This document shows positions 11,237 to 21,505 of a DNA stretch of 64,000 nt, piece by piece. Position 1 is the first letter of the stretch, and every line of letters begins with the position of its first letter. Source of the DNA: Lindgomyces ingoldianus (taxonomy: Eukaryota > Ascomycota > Dothideomycetes > Pleosporales > Lindgomycetaceae); NCBI RefSeq assembly GCF_010093535.1, contig NW_022985166.1:1706978-1770977 (forward strand), written 5' to 3'. Made by a program: the position numbers and the translations under genes. The notes beneath the pieces are model-generated. The model was not told where the DNA came from. It saw only the letters and a program-made list of their open reading frames with translations, and searched no databases.

Positions 11237-12746
11237 ATATTTAGCGACTGGGTGAAAAAGGCCGGCTAGAAAGCTGTTGGCTATGGACAGTGCTAATATA
11301 AGGAACAGACGTCAAGGAAATGATATGATTAAGTTGTGAAATGATTAGGCTATTTCGAGGTGGAATTCTAAGTCAAGACCGAAACCTTCATTGCCAAGGA
11401 CCTGGGACCAAGCCGAGACCCCCGCTAATCCATGTATACACTGCCGTGCCGTCGTTACTTCATATCTTAGAGCAAGTGGAGCCCTGAATGATCATGCAAA
11501 GCCTAGGGATTAAAAGGGAATTGCATTGCTGATGGCGTTGCCGGTATCGACTGGAGCGGCGAGGACCCTAGGCAAAATGTAAGCAGCCACTGGATTTGAA
11601 AGACTTCTGCGTCTACTCACGCTTTTCCTGTGTCTGTCGCGCAGCAACAGCATAGAAGAGCAGCTGGCCAGCAGAACACCTATTCAGAAGTTAACAAGTG
11701 ATCACTTAGCGAAACGGTCCAGCATATTGACACATTCCGCAGAGCGCTGATAAAAGCCAGAGAGGGCTTCGTGTCTGTTGGTGTAATAGATGCAATGCCA
11801 AAAGATCGCCTTTTGTGTTATATTTTAGTGACTATGATTGTGCTCCCAGCGTCGCGCTCGATCTTAGTAAATGGTTCAGAATTTCTACTCACCGCCATGA
11901 CAACTGTTACACCAAATCCTATTGTAGGGCCAACAACCTTGCAATGGCAGGGATTTTGATCACTTTTTCATATGAGTAAAAGCAATCATGGGCAAGAAAG
12001 AGCTACTTACGTCCCGCATTGGAAGCAGATGATCGGAACAGGAATGCAGTCCATTACTTGGGACAGACAGGAAGATAGAGAGCAATAAAGCTGTATCTGT
12101 AGTAGGCTAATGTGAGTGTTGTCTTCCAGGAAAGGTACCAAGGAGGCGTGGGAGGATTGAATGCTAAGAAGTCATTCGACGTTCGTTATCTATGATGCCA
12201 AGCTGATGACTAAGGTCGGAGATACACTAACGATTCCTTGTTTCCTTCCCCCGTTCATTAAATCAGCATTCACGGAGAGACTGACCTTGAGAGAGTATCC
12301 TTAACGCCTTCGGAAACTCCTGACATCGATAGGCGTAATGTGGTCCACCATATGAGAGCCCCTGACATCATTGTCACATTTCCCCTCCTCTCATGTGCGA
12401 GTTCACACAACTCTGGCCGAGGTTTATTCTGTGGTGTAAAATTTCTCCAAATTCCCCTTTGTATCCACCTTCCAAAAATACACTCTGCAGTATCTGATCT
12501 CCGCAGCGATGTTTCGTTTCACGGCTACGATTCGCTGTACGTAACATCTGACCAGGAGGCCTTAAAAATTCCCTGTCGATCGGTTCGCCTGGATCCCTAC
12601 ATTTGGTTTCGCTTCTGGCGCTATACTACTGATTGAATCCTTCGTCTGGCTAAGTGTTTCATCTCATCTACACAGCCATGTCTTCTGTCCTGAATTTCCC
12701 CGGTATATATTATGGCGTAACTGTCACACCTTAGAGTGGTGGCAGG

Positions 12747-12752
12747 TATATA
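12747..12752 (+). promoter_or_regulatory. TATA-like box of the GH93-like gene
   Basis: TATATA lies 63 nt upstream of the ATG at 12815 and is followed by a pyrimidine-rich leader. A second TATATA-like run lies near 12705. The position fits a core promoter, but this is inferred only. Confidence 0.35.
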
Positions 12753-12814
12753 GCCTCAGCCTGATATACTTTCTCTTTCAACACTCGCGACACGGTAATT
12801 TCTTACTCTTCAGA

Positions 12815-13861
12815 ATGCATTTCCTACTAGCTCTCCTTTCAACGATATGTTTGCTGTTTGCACTCAGTGATGCGCAAGCACCAACTCCAGCTGGCACAGC
12901 CGTGATAATGGCAACATCCGGCACTTATCCTCGCGCAACCCGACTCTCAGATGGCTCCCTCCTAGGGGTGTATGCCAAATACACCGGTGGCAACAGCACC
13001 CTCACAACTCTCAAATCAACCAATAATGGTGCCTCATGGTCCTTCCTGGGAAGCATAACCACAGCCCCTGTCGCAACCACTAACCTTGACAACCCATTCG
13101 TACACCAACTTCCCGGCGGCCGTGTGCTCTGCGCCTTCCGGAACCACGATAAAGCTACATCTACGCAGGCCGTTTTCTACCGCATCACGGTGACGTATTC
13201 GGATGACATGGGCAAAAGCTGGAAATATCTATCTACCCCAGCATCTGATTCCAATTTGGACAATGGTAACTGGGAACCGTTCATGATGGACGCACTAGAC
13301 GGTTCTCTGCAGCTCTACTATTCCCGCGAAAACGGGCAACCAGATCAAGACAGCTTACTCCGGCGGTCCACGGACGGTGGCCTGACTTGGACCACCGCGC
13401 AAGTCATCTCCGGTTCGAGTATTACAGCGCGGGATGGCATGTTGGGTGTCGCCAGAGTCGCCGCAAATTCGCCCATTAAATTCGCTATCTTCGAATCCGG
13501 GAACACGACTGGAAACAACCTGTTCACTGTCCATACAGTTCGTTCTAACGACGATGGCGCAACCTGGGGTTCTCGCGCCGACGTTTACTCCTCACCTGGA
13601 CACAATGCAGGCGCACCGGGCATCATCCGTGTGGGGAGCAAGCTTGTCGCGAGTTTTGGCACTGACGAAGACGGTGGGACCTGGCCGACCGGCTCTATGA
13701 AGGTTCTTGTGAGTTCGGATAGTGGAAAGACCTGGAGTAGCAAGACAACTATTCATGGAGTTCCTGCACAATGGTCGGGGATGTTGGAACTGGATGATAC
13801 AAGCTTTTTAGCTATGTATGAGAGTAGTAATACTATTTATGCGCAGAAGATGGTCTTTTAG
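12815..13861 (+). CDS. Secreted sialidase-fold glycoside hydrolase, GH93-like (exo-arabinanase type)
   Basis: Intronless, 348 residues. Residues 1 to about 20 form a signal peptide (hydrophobic LLALLSTICLLFAL, then AQA), so the enzyme is secreted. Five Asp-box (S-x-D/N-x-G-x-x-W) motifs, STNNGASW, YSDDMGKSW, STDGGLTW, SNDDGATW and SSDSGKTW, mark a six-bladed sialidase-type propeller. The arrangement YPRATRLSDGSLLG, DNGNWEPFM (Glu154), RDGMLG and IFESGN (Glu227), then NAGAPGI, matches GH93 exo-arabinanases, which release arabinobiose from arabinan in plant cell walls. Glu154 and Glu227 are candidate catalytic residues by position. The classic sialidase arginine triad was not apparent. Substrate is inferred from family resemblance only. 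A role in pectin side-chain degradation would fit a plant-associated or saprotrophic mould. Confidence 0.85.
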   Translation: MHFLLALLSTICLLFALSDAQAPTPAGTAVIMATSGTYPRATRLSDGSLLGVYAKYTGGNSTLTTLKSTNNGASWSFLGSITTAPVATTNLDNPFVHQLPGGRVLCAFRNHDKATSTQAVFYRITVTYSDDMGKSWKYLSTPASDSNLDNGNWEPFMMDALDGSLQLYYSRENGQPDQDSLLRRSTDGGLTWTTAQVISGSSITARDGMLGVARVAANSPIKFAIFESGNTTGNNLFTVHTVRSNDDGATWGSRADVYSSPGHNAGAPGIIRVGSKLVASFGTDEDGGTWPTGSMKVLVSSDSGKTWSSKTTIHGVPAQWSGMLELDDTSFLAMYESSNTIYAQKMVF

Positions 13862-14355
13862 GATAGGGAGGTTTGTAATTACATATTTCGCGAACTCCCC
13901 ACAGTACTTACCTATGATCCCCAACAGAACAATGTCTTACCCAATACGTGTCTCACAAGCCAGATTTACTTAGCATCTCCGTCAGCGAAATCATGGCCTT
14001 AGAGCGCAACACCACACTGTCCTCTTCGTCACGGATTGTACATCCACAACGAACCCGCACTTGTTCCTGTAGGCATATATGAACTCCTCACTCCTTACAC
14101 TATTCTTAATTCATTCTTCTACAACTTCAGTCGAGTCGTTACCGCACAATACTCTCTATCGTCATGTTCATGAATGATACTGAGGCTGCTAAGAAGCGCT
14201 GTTCGCGACAATCTTCCGCCCTCTTAAAAATAAAACTTTGACGCGCATAATCCTTCTATTGCGCTTGAACAAACAAGTGAGCGTACCACACAAACACACA
14301 CAAATCCGCCTGTGTTCACAACATAGCGAAATACCAAGCCAAAAAGCTGACCAAC
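13862..14355. other. Intergenic region
   Basis: Between two plus-strand genes. It should contain the 3' end of the GH93-like gene and the promoter of the next gene. No RNA gene or repeat recognised. Confidence 0.5.
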
Positions 14356-15123
14356 ATGACAGAGCACAACCACCCACAATCCCAAAGATTCAGCAATATG
14401 CCATCACCGGTTCAAGACCTTATCGATCTAATCGACGAACATCTCGCGAGCCAAATCCACCGCTCAGGATACCGAAACGACTCTCAGAGAAATATGGCAG
14501 GGACGATGTTCGTAGATTGGAATGGTTTTGGGATGCCGAAGGTCACTTATCGGAGAGAAGAAGACGAGGAGGAGGACGCACAGGGTTATTGGGCTAGAGG
14601 TTGGGACGGCAGGAATATGGCGGTTGCGTATGGGTATAAACATGGAGCATATACGCAATCTCAGCGGCTAAGGCGACCGCAGCAACGGGTTAACGATACT
14701 CACAACTTCCTCTATCATGCTAATCATCGTCGACATCGCCATCACCATGATAGTGAATACGCAAGCCAAACCCAAGGCCTAAACAACCACACCCATATCC
14801 GTAGTCAAGCCCAAACGTACAAACCCACCATCTTCCGGTGCTTCGACCCCTCAAAGCGCTGCAAGAACCACTACAACGGCCACAGCACACATCTTCACCG
14901 CTCACTTCCTCCTTCCCATCCTCCCTCCTTTGCTTCCAACCATTCCTCCAACCTGGATTCCCTCGAGATCAACGCATCCCAATTCCCGGACTCTGGAAGT
15001 CAGAATCGTCTTGTAGATGGCGTGAAGGAGCAACAGCTTGGCAGGAAGCGGCAGAAAATTGTGAACTTTTTTGTTAAGTTGTGGAAAAAGTTCCATAGCG
15101 TTAGCCCTTTGAACCCCCTTTAA
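14356..15123 (+). CDS. Hypothetical protein, His/Ser/Asn-rich
   Basis: An uninterrupted 255-codon frame starting with ATG at 14356. The N-terminal third contains a possible helix (SPVQDLIDLIDEHLASQI) and an acidic EEDEEED patch. The middle is His/Arg-rich (ANHRRHRHHHDSEY) and the C-terminus is basic and amphipathic (RKRQKIVNFFVKLWKKF). No signal peptide and no domain that I recognise. Composition is unlike random antisense frames and the whole length stays open, which supports a real but lineage-specific gene. Confidence 0.5.
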   Translation: MTEHNHPQSQRFSNMPSPVQDLIDLIDEHLASQIHRSGYRNDSQRNMAGTMFVDWNGFGMPKVTYRREEDEEEDAQGYWARGWDGRNMAVAYGYKHGAYTQSQRLRRPQQRVNDTHNFLYHANHRRHRHHHDSEYASQTQGLNNHTHIRSQAQTYKPTIFRCFDPSKRCKNHYNGHSTHLHRSLPPSHPPSFASNHSSNLDSLEINASQFPDSGSQNRLVDGVKEQQLGRKRQKIVNFFVKLWKKFHSVSPLNPL

Positions 15124-16606
15124 GCTAGTAGGACCAGGGTAAAAGCATCGGCCCGAGAAAGAGATGGAAACCTGGGCTAGCGAGAGCGACAGCGACAGCC
15201 GCGAAGTTCGGATTTAGGATACGGATCAAGATCTAGAAAGGCTTCCGGTAAATATAGTTTAGGCTCATCATACCCAGTGCCAACTTCAGAACTTCTCCCA
15301 CGTACCGTACTCGTGGAGCAGGCCATCGAGCCCGATCATCGCGGGAGAACATTTGCCGCCCGTACCCCAGATTCCATCGAGGTATTAGATGGGCGCAGAG
15401 CCTTGAGTGGGAAGAGGGAAGAAAGACGTGAGGATTAAATACTGCCAGTGATATGGCAATAGTATTCGGAAAAAGGGTTGTTGTTATCTAGGCATGAATG
15501 ATTGAGCTGCTCGCCGTGCGTTTTATAATAGTGCCAGTCTTTATAATGGAAGAAATCGTGAGTATATATGAACCATCTTCCTGTTGTTAGTGTGAGCAAT
15601 TGGATGTGCATATCGGGACTGATTGGAATCTTCCGAGCGATAGTCTAGTCCCGGTGAGTATAGTGAAGTGTGAATAAGTCGCCTGAGCTAGGAGAGAGGG
15701 CTCTTTCTATACCACCGCCTTCCATCCTTCTTTAGAACACACTATAATCTCCCCAGTTTAATTTTCCAGGTGTTAAAAAAGTTACCTTGCGGTATATTTG
15801 AATTCTTTTCTTCCTACTTATCCGATTCCCTAACCCCGGAGTTTGAGAACCATACCTTTCATGGCCATCCTAACAGACTCAGCGCTGGCACCAACCACAT
15901 CTCGTGGCTAAACTCCAATACAATCTCTTGGTAACACCTCCGGTCCGTTTTCCGCATCCTACATCTATTCTACGCCTCCCAGCGTCTTCTTCTTGACCTT
16001 TCATAACATCTAATACCGCACTTACATAATCTTTACCTGCACTAAAATCACGCAAAAGAGCCTGTTTGTTCAGCAAAAAGGGGAATAATCTGTTTGATTA
16101 TGGAAGGACGGAGTGGGGTCAATGTCATGTACGGTTTTCGGAATCGGAAACAACGATTGGAAAGAATGGGGATAATTCGCCATCCTCTTGCAGCGACAGT
16201 AGCCCTGCAACGGGCACGGGTATTGAGATTGGGTAAGCGGTTCCGAGTTCTGGATACTCTTCTCGAAGGTCGATGAACAAGAAGGGGGAGAGAATTCGCT
16301 TGCTATCGGCACCCACATATCCACACCCGCATATAGACTAACCTCGTCTTGCGATGGGAAAAGAAACCAACCCCGGCATTCAGAGAAGAGTTCTAAGGGC
16401 GCAGAATTCACATTCTAGATAGGTCTCGGTCTACTATTAAGGGCTGGAGTCTAAGTTTTGAATTGGATGGGGTATGGTCTCGTAAGTGGGCCTCTTGGGA
16501 AGAGGTTTAGGCTGAGAATTAGGAAATGCGGTATCAGTAATGAGATGTTGGAGGCAATTAGTTCAGTTATTTACATGTGTATTTGTGAGTGGGGATAACT
16601 GCGGAT
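15124..16606. other. 1.5-kb intergenic region, no gene recognised
   Basis: Lies between the ends of two convergent genes (hypothetical protein and GUF1). Several short frames exist on both strands (for example minus 16411-16070) but none has a recognisable motif. No tandem repeat or RNA gene seen. Confidence 0.5.
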
Positions 16607-18586
16607 TTACTTTGCAAGGAAGTTCTGGAATGCTTCCTGTTCAATCACAACCGAGCCCACGGCTCGCAGCTTCTTCCTCCCTTCCTTCTGCTTCTCAAGC
16701 AACTTCCTCCTCCTGCTCACATCACTAGCATGAAGTTTCGCAAGGACATCCTTTCTAAAAGGCTTGATGGTCGCCCTTGCTACAATCCGCCTACCTACCG
16801 CTGCCTGAATCACTACCTCGAACATCTGCCTATCGACGTGTTGTTTGAACTTCTCTACCCATGCCCGGCCAACACGATCGACTTGGCTGGAATGCAGGAT
16901 ACGGGAGACAGCATCGACCGGAGAACCGTTTACGAGCAGGTTCAGTTTGGCGATATTGGATTTTCGGAACCCAGCGTCTTCATAGTCGAGAGAGGCATAG
17001 CCTTTGGTGGTGCCTTTCAGCTTTCCGAAGAAGTCGTCAACTAGGTGGGACAGTGGGATTTCGTATTTTAGAATGACTTGCGTTGCTGTGAAGAATGTGA
17101 GCTCCTTTTGTTCGCCACGATTGGCTTCGCACAATTCGATAACTTTCCCGAGATACTCATCTGGGAGCGTGATTGTTGCGGTGACGTAGGGTTCATGGAC
17201 TTCGGCGACTTGCATGTGGTGCTTGTCTTGGTCGGGGAATTCGTTGGGGTTTGAGATTACTTCTTCCGTGCCGTTTTTCCAGACAACCTTGAACGGAACA
17301 GAGGGTGGTGTGATGATAATACTGGCTCCATGCTCTTGTCTTAGACGGTCTTCGAAGACAGAGCAGTGTAGAGTGCCTAAGAAACCCAATCGCCAACCTG
17401 CTCCAAGTGCGTCCGACGATTCCTTCTGAACAGTGACGCTACGGTCGTTGAGTACGATTTGCTGGATGCTCTCTTCTAGATGCTCGTAATTATCCTGGTC
17501 GACCGGAAAAGCAGCGACGAATACCATGCTCTTCGGCTCCTCGAAACCTGGGTATGGCTCTACCAGCTTTTCAGATCCTAGCGTGGTGTATGTATCGCCC
17601 ACTTTCGCTTCCTGGGAGCGCTTCATACCGGGATTAAAGTGGATGTAGCCGACCTGTCCAGCTTTCAGGACAGACTGCGGTGTCTGGTCAGGGTGCATGA
17701 TTCCAACTTCTCCAACAATGTATTTTAGCCCGGTCGCAAATGATCTGAGTGTATCTCCGGGCTTCACCTGTCCGTCGAATATGCGTACAAGAAGTACCAC
17801 GCCCTTGTAGACATCATACCATGAATCGACAAGGAGTAGTCGAAGTGGCTTAGTTGGATCACCATCGGGGCAAGGAATTTGTTCCACCACGCTCGGCAGG
17901 AGCGCCTCCACGTTGATACCAGTCTTGGCTGAGACCAGAATGGCCTTGTCTGGATCCAGCTCGAAAGTAACCTGCATTTGCTCGAGGACGCTGGGAGGGT
18001 CCGCATGGGGGAGATCGATCTTGTTGATGACGGGGACGAGTGCTAGACCTTGGGAGAAGGCCAGGTAGAAGTTCGCTACTGTCTGGGCTTGCACCCCCTG
18101 TGAGGCATCGACCAGAAGAAGAGCTCCGCCACAGCTGGCATAACTCCTGGATACCTCTGCTCTGAAATCAACGTGCCCAGGCGTATCCACTAAGTGAAGC
18201 AGATAATCCTCCCCCTTGTAATTGTATATCATGGTACATGTCTGCGCCTTGACGGTGATACCACGCTCCCTCTCCACATCTAATTTGTCCAAAATCTGCT
18301 TATTCCCCCCCGGCTCAATGGTGCCCGTGAGCTCCAACAGCCTGTCCGACAGTGTAGACTTGCCATGGTCGACGTGTGCTACAATGCAGAAGTTCCGATA
18401 ACGTTCGATAGGGATCTCGGCAATGCGTTTCTCAAGATCGGATTGGGCTCTGGAAGCTTGCGCATAACTTCTGAAGACGGACGGGAGTTCATGGCTGAGG
18501 AAGGGTTGTCGCAATCCAATGGGTCGAACAGCGTGCACCTGCCAACACTGCAGTAGGCTACGAGCGGTTCGGACGCATGATCGCAT
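16607..18586 (-). CDS. GUF1: Mitochondrial translation factor GUF1 (LepA/EF4 family GTPase)
   Basis: Intronless, 659 residues. Ribosome-associated GTPase of the LepA/EF4 family that promotes fidelity or back-translocation during mitochondrial protein synthesis. All G motifs are present: G1 AHVDHGKST (about residue 70), G2 RGITVKAQ, G3 DTPGHVDF, G4 NKIDL and G5 SAKTG. The EF-G-like domains and the LepA-specific C-terminal domain follow, the latter ending in the Lys/Arg-rich segment [20 protein letters not shown]. The first 40-50 residues are rich in Arg, Ser and Leu with almost no acidic residues, consistent with a mitochondrial targeting peptide. Length is normal for fungal GUF1. It is divergent to MAD2, with 363 bp between start codons. 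Confidence 0.97.
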   Translation of the reverse strand: MRSCVRTARSLLQCWQVHAVRPIGLRQPFLSHELPSVFRSYAQASRAQSDLEKRIAEIPIERYRNFCIVAHVDHGKSTLSDRLLELTGTIEPGGNKQILDKLDVERERGITVKAQTCTMIYNYKGEDYLLHLVDTPGHVDFRAEVSRSYASCGGALLLVDASQGVQAQTVANFYLAFSQGLALVPVINKIDLPHADPPSVLEQMQVTFELDPDKAILVSAKTGINVEALLPSVVEQIPCPDGDPTKPLRLLLVDSWYDVYKGVVLLVRIFDGQVKPGDTLRSFATGLKYIVGEVGIMHPDQTPQSVLKAGQVGYIHFNPGMKRSQEAKVGDTYTTLGSEKLVEPYPGFEEPKSMVFVAAFPVDQDNYEHLEESIQQIVLNDRSVTVQKESSDALGAGWRLGFLGTLHCSVFEDRLRQEHGASIIITPPSVPFKVVWKNGTEEVISNPNEFPDQDKHHMQVAEVHEPYVTATITLPDEYLGKVIELCEANRGEQKELTFFTATQVILKYEIPLSHLVDDFFGKLKGTTKGYASLDYEDAGFRKSNIAKLNLLVNGSPVDAVSRILHSSQVDRVGRAWVEKFKQHVDRQMFEVVIQAAVGRRIVARATIKPFRKDVLAKLHASDVSRRRKLLEKQKEGRKKLRAVGSVVIEQEAFQNFLAK

Positions 18587-18949
18587 GAGTGAGCATGGGA
18601 ACTGTGAATGAATGGCTGGATTGTGGTGCTAATCACTTCGTGGGATGAAAAAGTTCGTTTCGATCTGCATCTTATCTAATCTTTAATCGGCGCTTCACCA
18701 GTAACTCCTCCGACCAACCCACCACAACCTCAACCTCTTCACCACTTTGCACGCGCAACTCTGCATTCACTGTCCAGAGGATACTGAGCGAGCGGAAGAA
18801 CAGTGTCTCCCCCTACCGTTCTCCGTCATTGTCGTATTGAGTTCACTCTGAAGAGGTTGCGACCCCTGCACATCGTTGCCCCGCCAACTGTCTGGTAAAC
18901 AAGAGCTTCACCTTCAACGAGACTCTTGCCACCACCTCTGTCCGCAAAC
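18587..18949. promoter_or_regulatory. Bidirectional promoter, GUF1 / MAD2
   Basis: 363 bp separate the two start codons, so both core promoters and 5' leaders must fit here. The stretch is C/T-rich on the MAD2 sense strand (for example 18710-18760). No clear TATA box for either gene. Confidence 0.55.
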
Positions 18950-19988
18950 ATGTCGCAGTCAAAGTCGTCATCTCAATCGAAGTCTTCATCTAAGAAAGAC
19001 TCCTCTAAGGTTCATAGGCTGGCCTTGAAGGGTTCTTCGAAAGTAGTGAACGAATTTGTATGTTGGAATTCCCAAAAGGTTCGCCGAGATTCTCTTGCTG
19101 ACATGTGCACCTGTAGTTTGAGTACTCAATAAATACTATACTGTAGGCGTGCTTTATTAGGATTAGATGATCGAGAAATACTCACGATACGCAGATTCCA
19201 GCGAGGCGTGTACCCTGCCGAGGATTTCACAGCGTAAGCAAACACGTGCATTTGGGGGGGGTTTGAGGCTAATCACGGCTCAGAGTCAAGAAATATGGCT
19301 TGACCATGATGGTCACAGCAGATGACCAGGTCAAGGCCTACATCAAGAAGATCATGGGGCAGCTGAAAGAGTGGATGTACGGTGGGAAGATCTCGAAGCT
19401 GGTGGTCGTTATCACGAGCAAGGAGACAGGGGAGCACGTTGAGCGTTGGCAATTTGATGTTTGTGAAGAATGAATAATCCTCGATACGCATTGTAGGCTG
19501 AGAGTTCTGCAGGTCCAAATCTTCGGCAAAGGGGCGAAGAGCAAGCCATCCAAGAAAACGATTGATAAAGAAAATGCGGCGCCAGAGTAAGTTCACTTAA
19601 GGTTAAGGCACATGTTGCGGTGATCACTTCTGACTGGCCTCCCAATAGCGCCAATGACCCCCCCGAAGAGAAGACTGAAGCAGAAATACAAGCGGAGATC
19701 CAATCCATATTCCGACAAATCACGGCCTCAGTTACTTTCCTCCCTATGCTCGATGGAAACTGCACCTTCAACGTGCTAGTATATGCAGATGCCGACTCAG
19801 AGGTGCCTCTCGAATGGGGCGACAGTGATGCAAAGGAGATTAAGAATGGAGAAAAGGTGCAGCTGAGGAGTTTCAGTACAAGCAGCCATCGCGTTGACAC
19901 TCTTGTGAGCTACAGGTGCGTGGCAAGGAGAAATTTCAATTTCTTATTTCACCAAAAGCTAACTTCAATATCTAGGCTCGCCGATTGA
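18950..19988 (+). CDS. MAD2: Spindle assembly checkpoint protein MAD2 (HORMA domain), 7 exons
   Basis: Joins Cdc20 and Mad3/BubR1 in the mitotic checkpoint complex that restrains the anaphase-promoting complex until kinetochores attach. Exons 18950-19057, 19117-19142, 19195-19233, 19284-19458, 19513-19586, 19649-19915 and 19976-19988 sum to 702 nt and encode 233 residues. All six introns have GT-AG ends, most have a visible CTGAC/ACTCAC/CTAAC-like branch, and phases agree throughout. Diagnostic HORMA sequence is visible: LKGSSKVVNEFFEYSINTIL, QRGVYPAEDF, KLVVVITSKETGEHVERWQF, ITASVTFLPMLDGNCTFNVL and the safety-belt end RSFSTSSHRVDTLVSYRLAD. A Ser/Lys-rich extension of about 25 residues precedes the HORMA core. 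Confidence 0.95.
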
Positions 19989-21505
19989 GAAATGGGGTGG
20001 AAGCCAGGTATTCTCGGCTTGCAGGAGAAAATCTAGCAATTAGGTCGTTGTATGGTACTGTATCTACCGGTATTGTTGGGACGGAGCACGGAGTCTGGAA
20101 ACCTGGACTTAGCTGGCGCCGTGAATATATTTCTTGACATCTGCAAGCTTCCTAATTTATATGTTCCACGTGACACATGGGCGTATCGCGAATGGCAAGT
20201 TTCGATCCCAGATGTAAACCTAACGGACCTTCGTCTACCAAACTTGGTAGCCTCCCTTGGGTGAGCCGCGGTTGTCAATTTTCAGCCCGAGTATCACCGA
20301 TATCAGGGAATGGGGCCTGTGGCGTTTCTCACAGAGTCACAGCATCGTGAAGGTAACATTCCACCTCCATTGTCTCATTATCATTTACTGTTTCGATGCA
20401 GGACTGGCCAAGTATCAGAACCCGATGAACTTCTCCACAACAACCTTACAAGCCCTTTCTTCGATGGATATCCGCGATACGACCTTCCTTGATCTACGTA
20501 GCGGAGAACTCGAGTGATGTTTATAAGGCTATCGAATTGTTCTCGTTCATTGGAGATGGGTTACATCGGAGATGCGCGGGCGGAAAGCAGAAGCCAGGGG
20601 TACAGCCAATCAGAGCGGATAAAGAGACAGAACCGGCCACAAACTCCGACATAACTTTTTGTTCCTCCCTCATCAACCACAGCCTCTCGCCGCCAATACT
20701 AGGCAACCCCAACATCCTTTCTCCGCTATCCTTAAGCGCTTTCAACATTGGCTTGTGCTGTACCGGGCTGCCTCCTCCTGGCTGTCATTCCGGGGTCGGT
20801 GAAATTCGCCAGTCTGCCCAGCCAACCCCCTCAGCAATCATTCCACGACATTTCGATGGCTTGCTCGGAGAAACGGTGGCAACTCCAGTACAATAATTGC
20901 TGGCTAGAGTCCGGTACCACAGTTTCCCTTTTAAAATTTGGCCTAACCTACATGTTGAGTTGGTGGGTGCAAGGACCGGCTCCATCCAGTATGTGCCACC
21001 AATGCTTCGCTTTGTCACTTGCGCAATCTTTGAAGAAAAATCTCGCAGAGATTAAGCTAGATTGGCGTGATATCTACTATGGTCGTAGGGGTAAGTACTG
21101 TTAGTACGTACTATATCCAGGGAATGAATCGAGGATCAACCATCCAATCCAACCAACCACCAAGAGGAATAGAGACTTAAACAGCACGTTGAGCTCATCG
21201 CTTTTGTCAAACTACTTACATTACTGACCCCTGAGATCATAGTACAATGCGAGTTCTGCTGGTATCTTCCATTTCACAAACTCGCTCTTCTTTTCAGTTC
21301 CTCATTTCCCAGGTCGTTCGCACCATGGTTCACGTTTAGTGAACCTATCCCACAACAGCAACTACTAGCTCAAGGCCACGTTACCTCGAGCTCCGTAACA
21401 ATATAGTGAAGAGGCGAAATATTTTCTTTCCCTCTTCTCATTGCCCCTCCCCCCACCACCGTGAGCCAGAGCTCGTCCTTGCTACCCGCCAGGAAGGACA
21501 TTGAT
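19989..21505. other. 1.5-kb intergenic region
   Basis: Between MAD2 and the GT2 gene, same strand. Contains a few open frames of 60-135 codons (for example 20489-20896 plus) without recognisable motifs. A pyrimidine-rich leader precedes the GT2 start at about 21415-21460. No repeat or RNA gene recognised. Confidence 0.5.

Larger units (their letters stand above)
10730..12814. other. 2.1-kb intergenic region with weak small-ORF signals
   Basis: Divergent promoter region of the SAP-motif gene and the GH93-like gene. A (CT)n run lies at about 11219-11234. A minus-strand frame at 11057-10880 (MSIYIPLAEAFRRDEVIKLL...) has protein-like composition and may be a separate or upstream exon. At 12019-11818 on the minus strand, ATG plus a GTAAGT...GCAAG intron would yield a 44-residue product with a hydrophobic segment (VVGPTIGFGVTVVMA). 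Neither is secure enough to annotate as a gene. Confidence 0.4.

Noticed and set aside
16070..16411. 113-codon minus frame 3' of GUF1
   Set aside because: No motif, no start context, downstream of a complete gene.
19412..19900. 162-codon minus frame in the MAD2 locus
   Set aside because: Antisense shadow of MAD2 exons 4-6.
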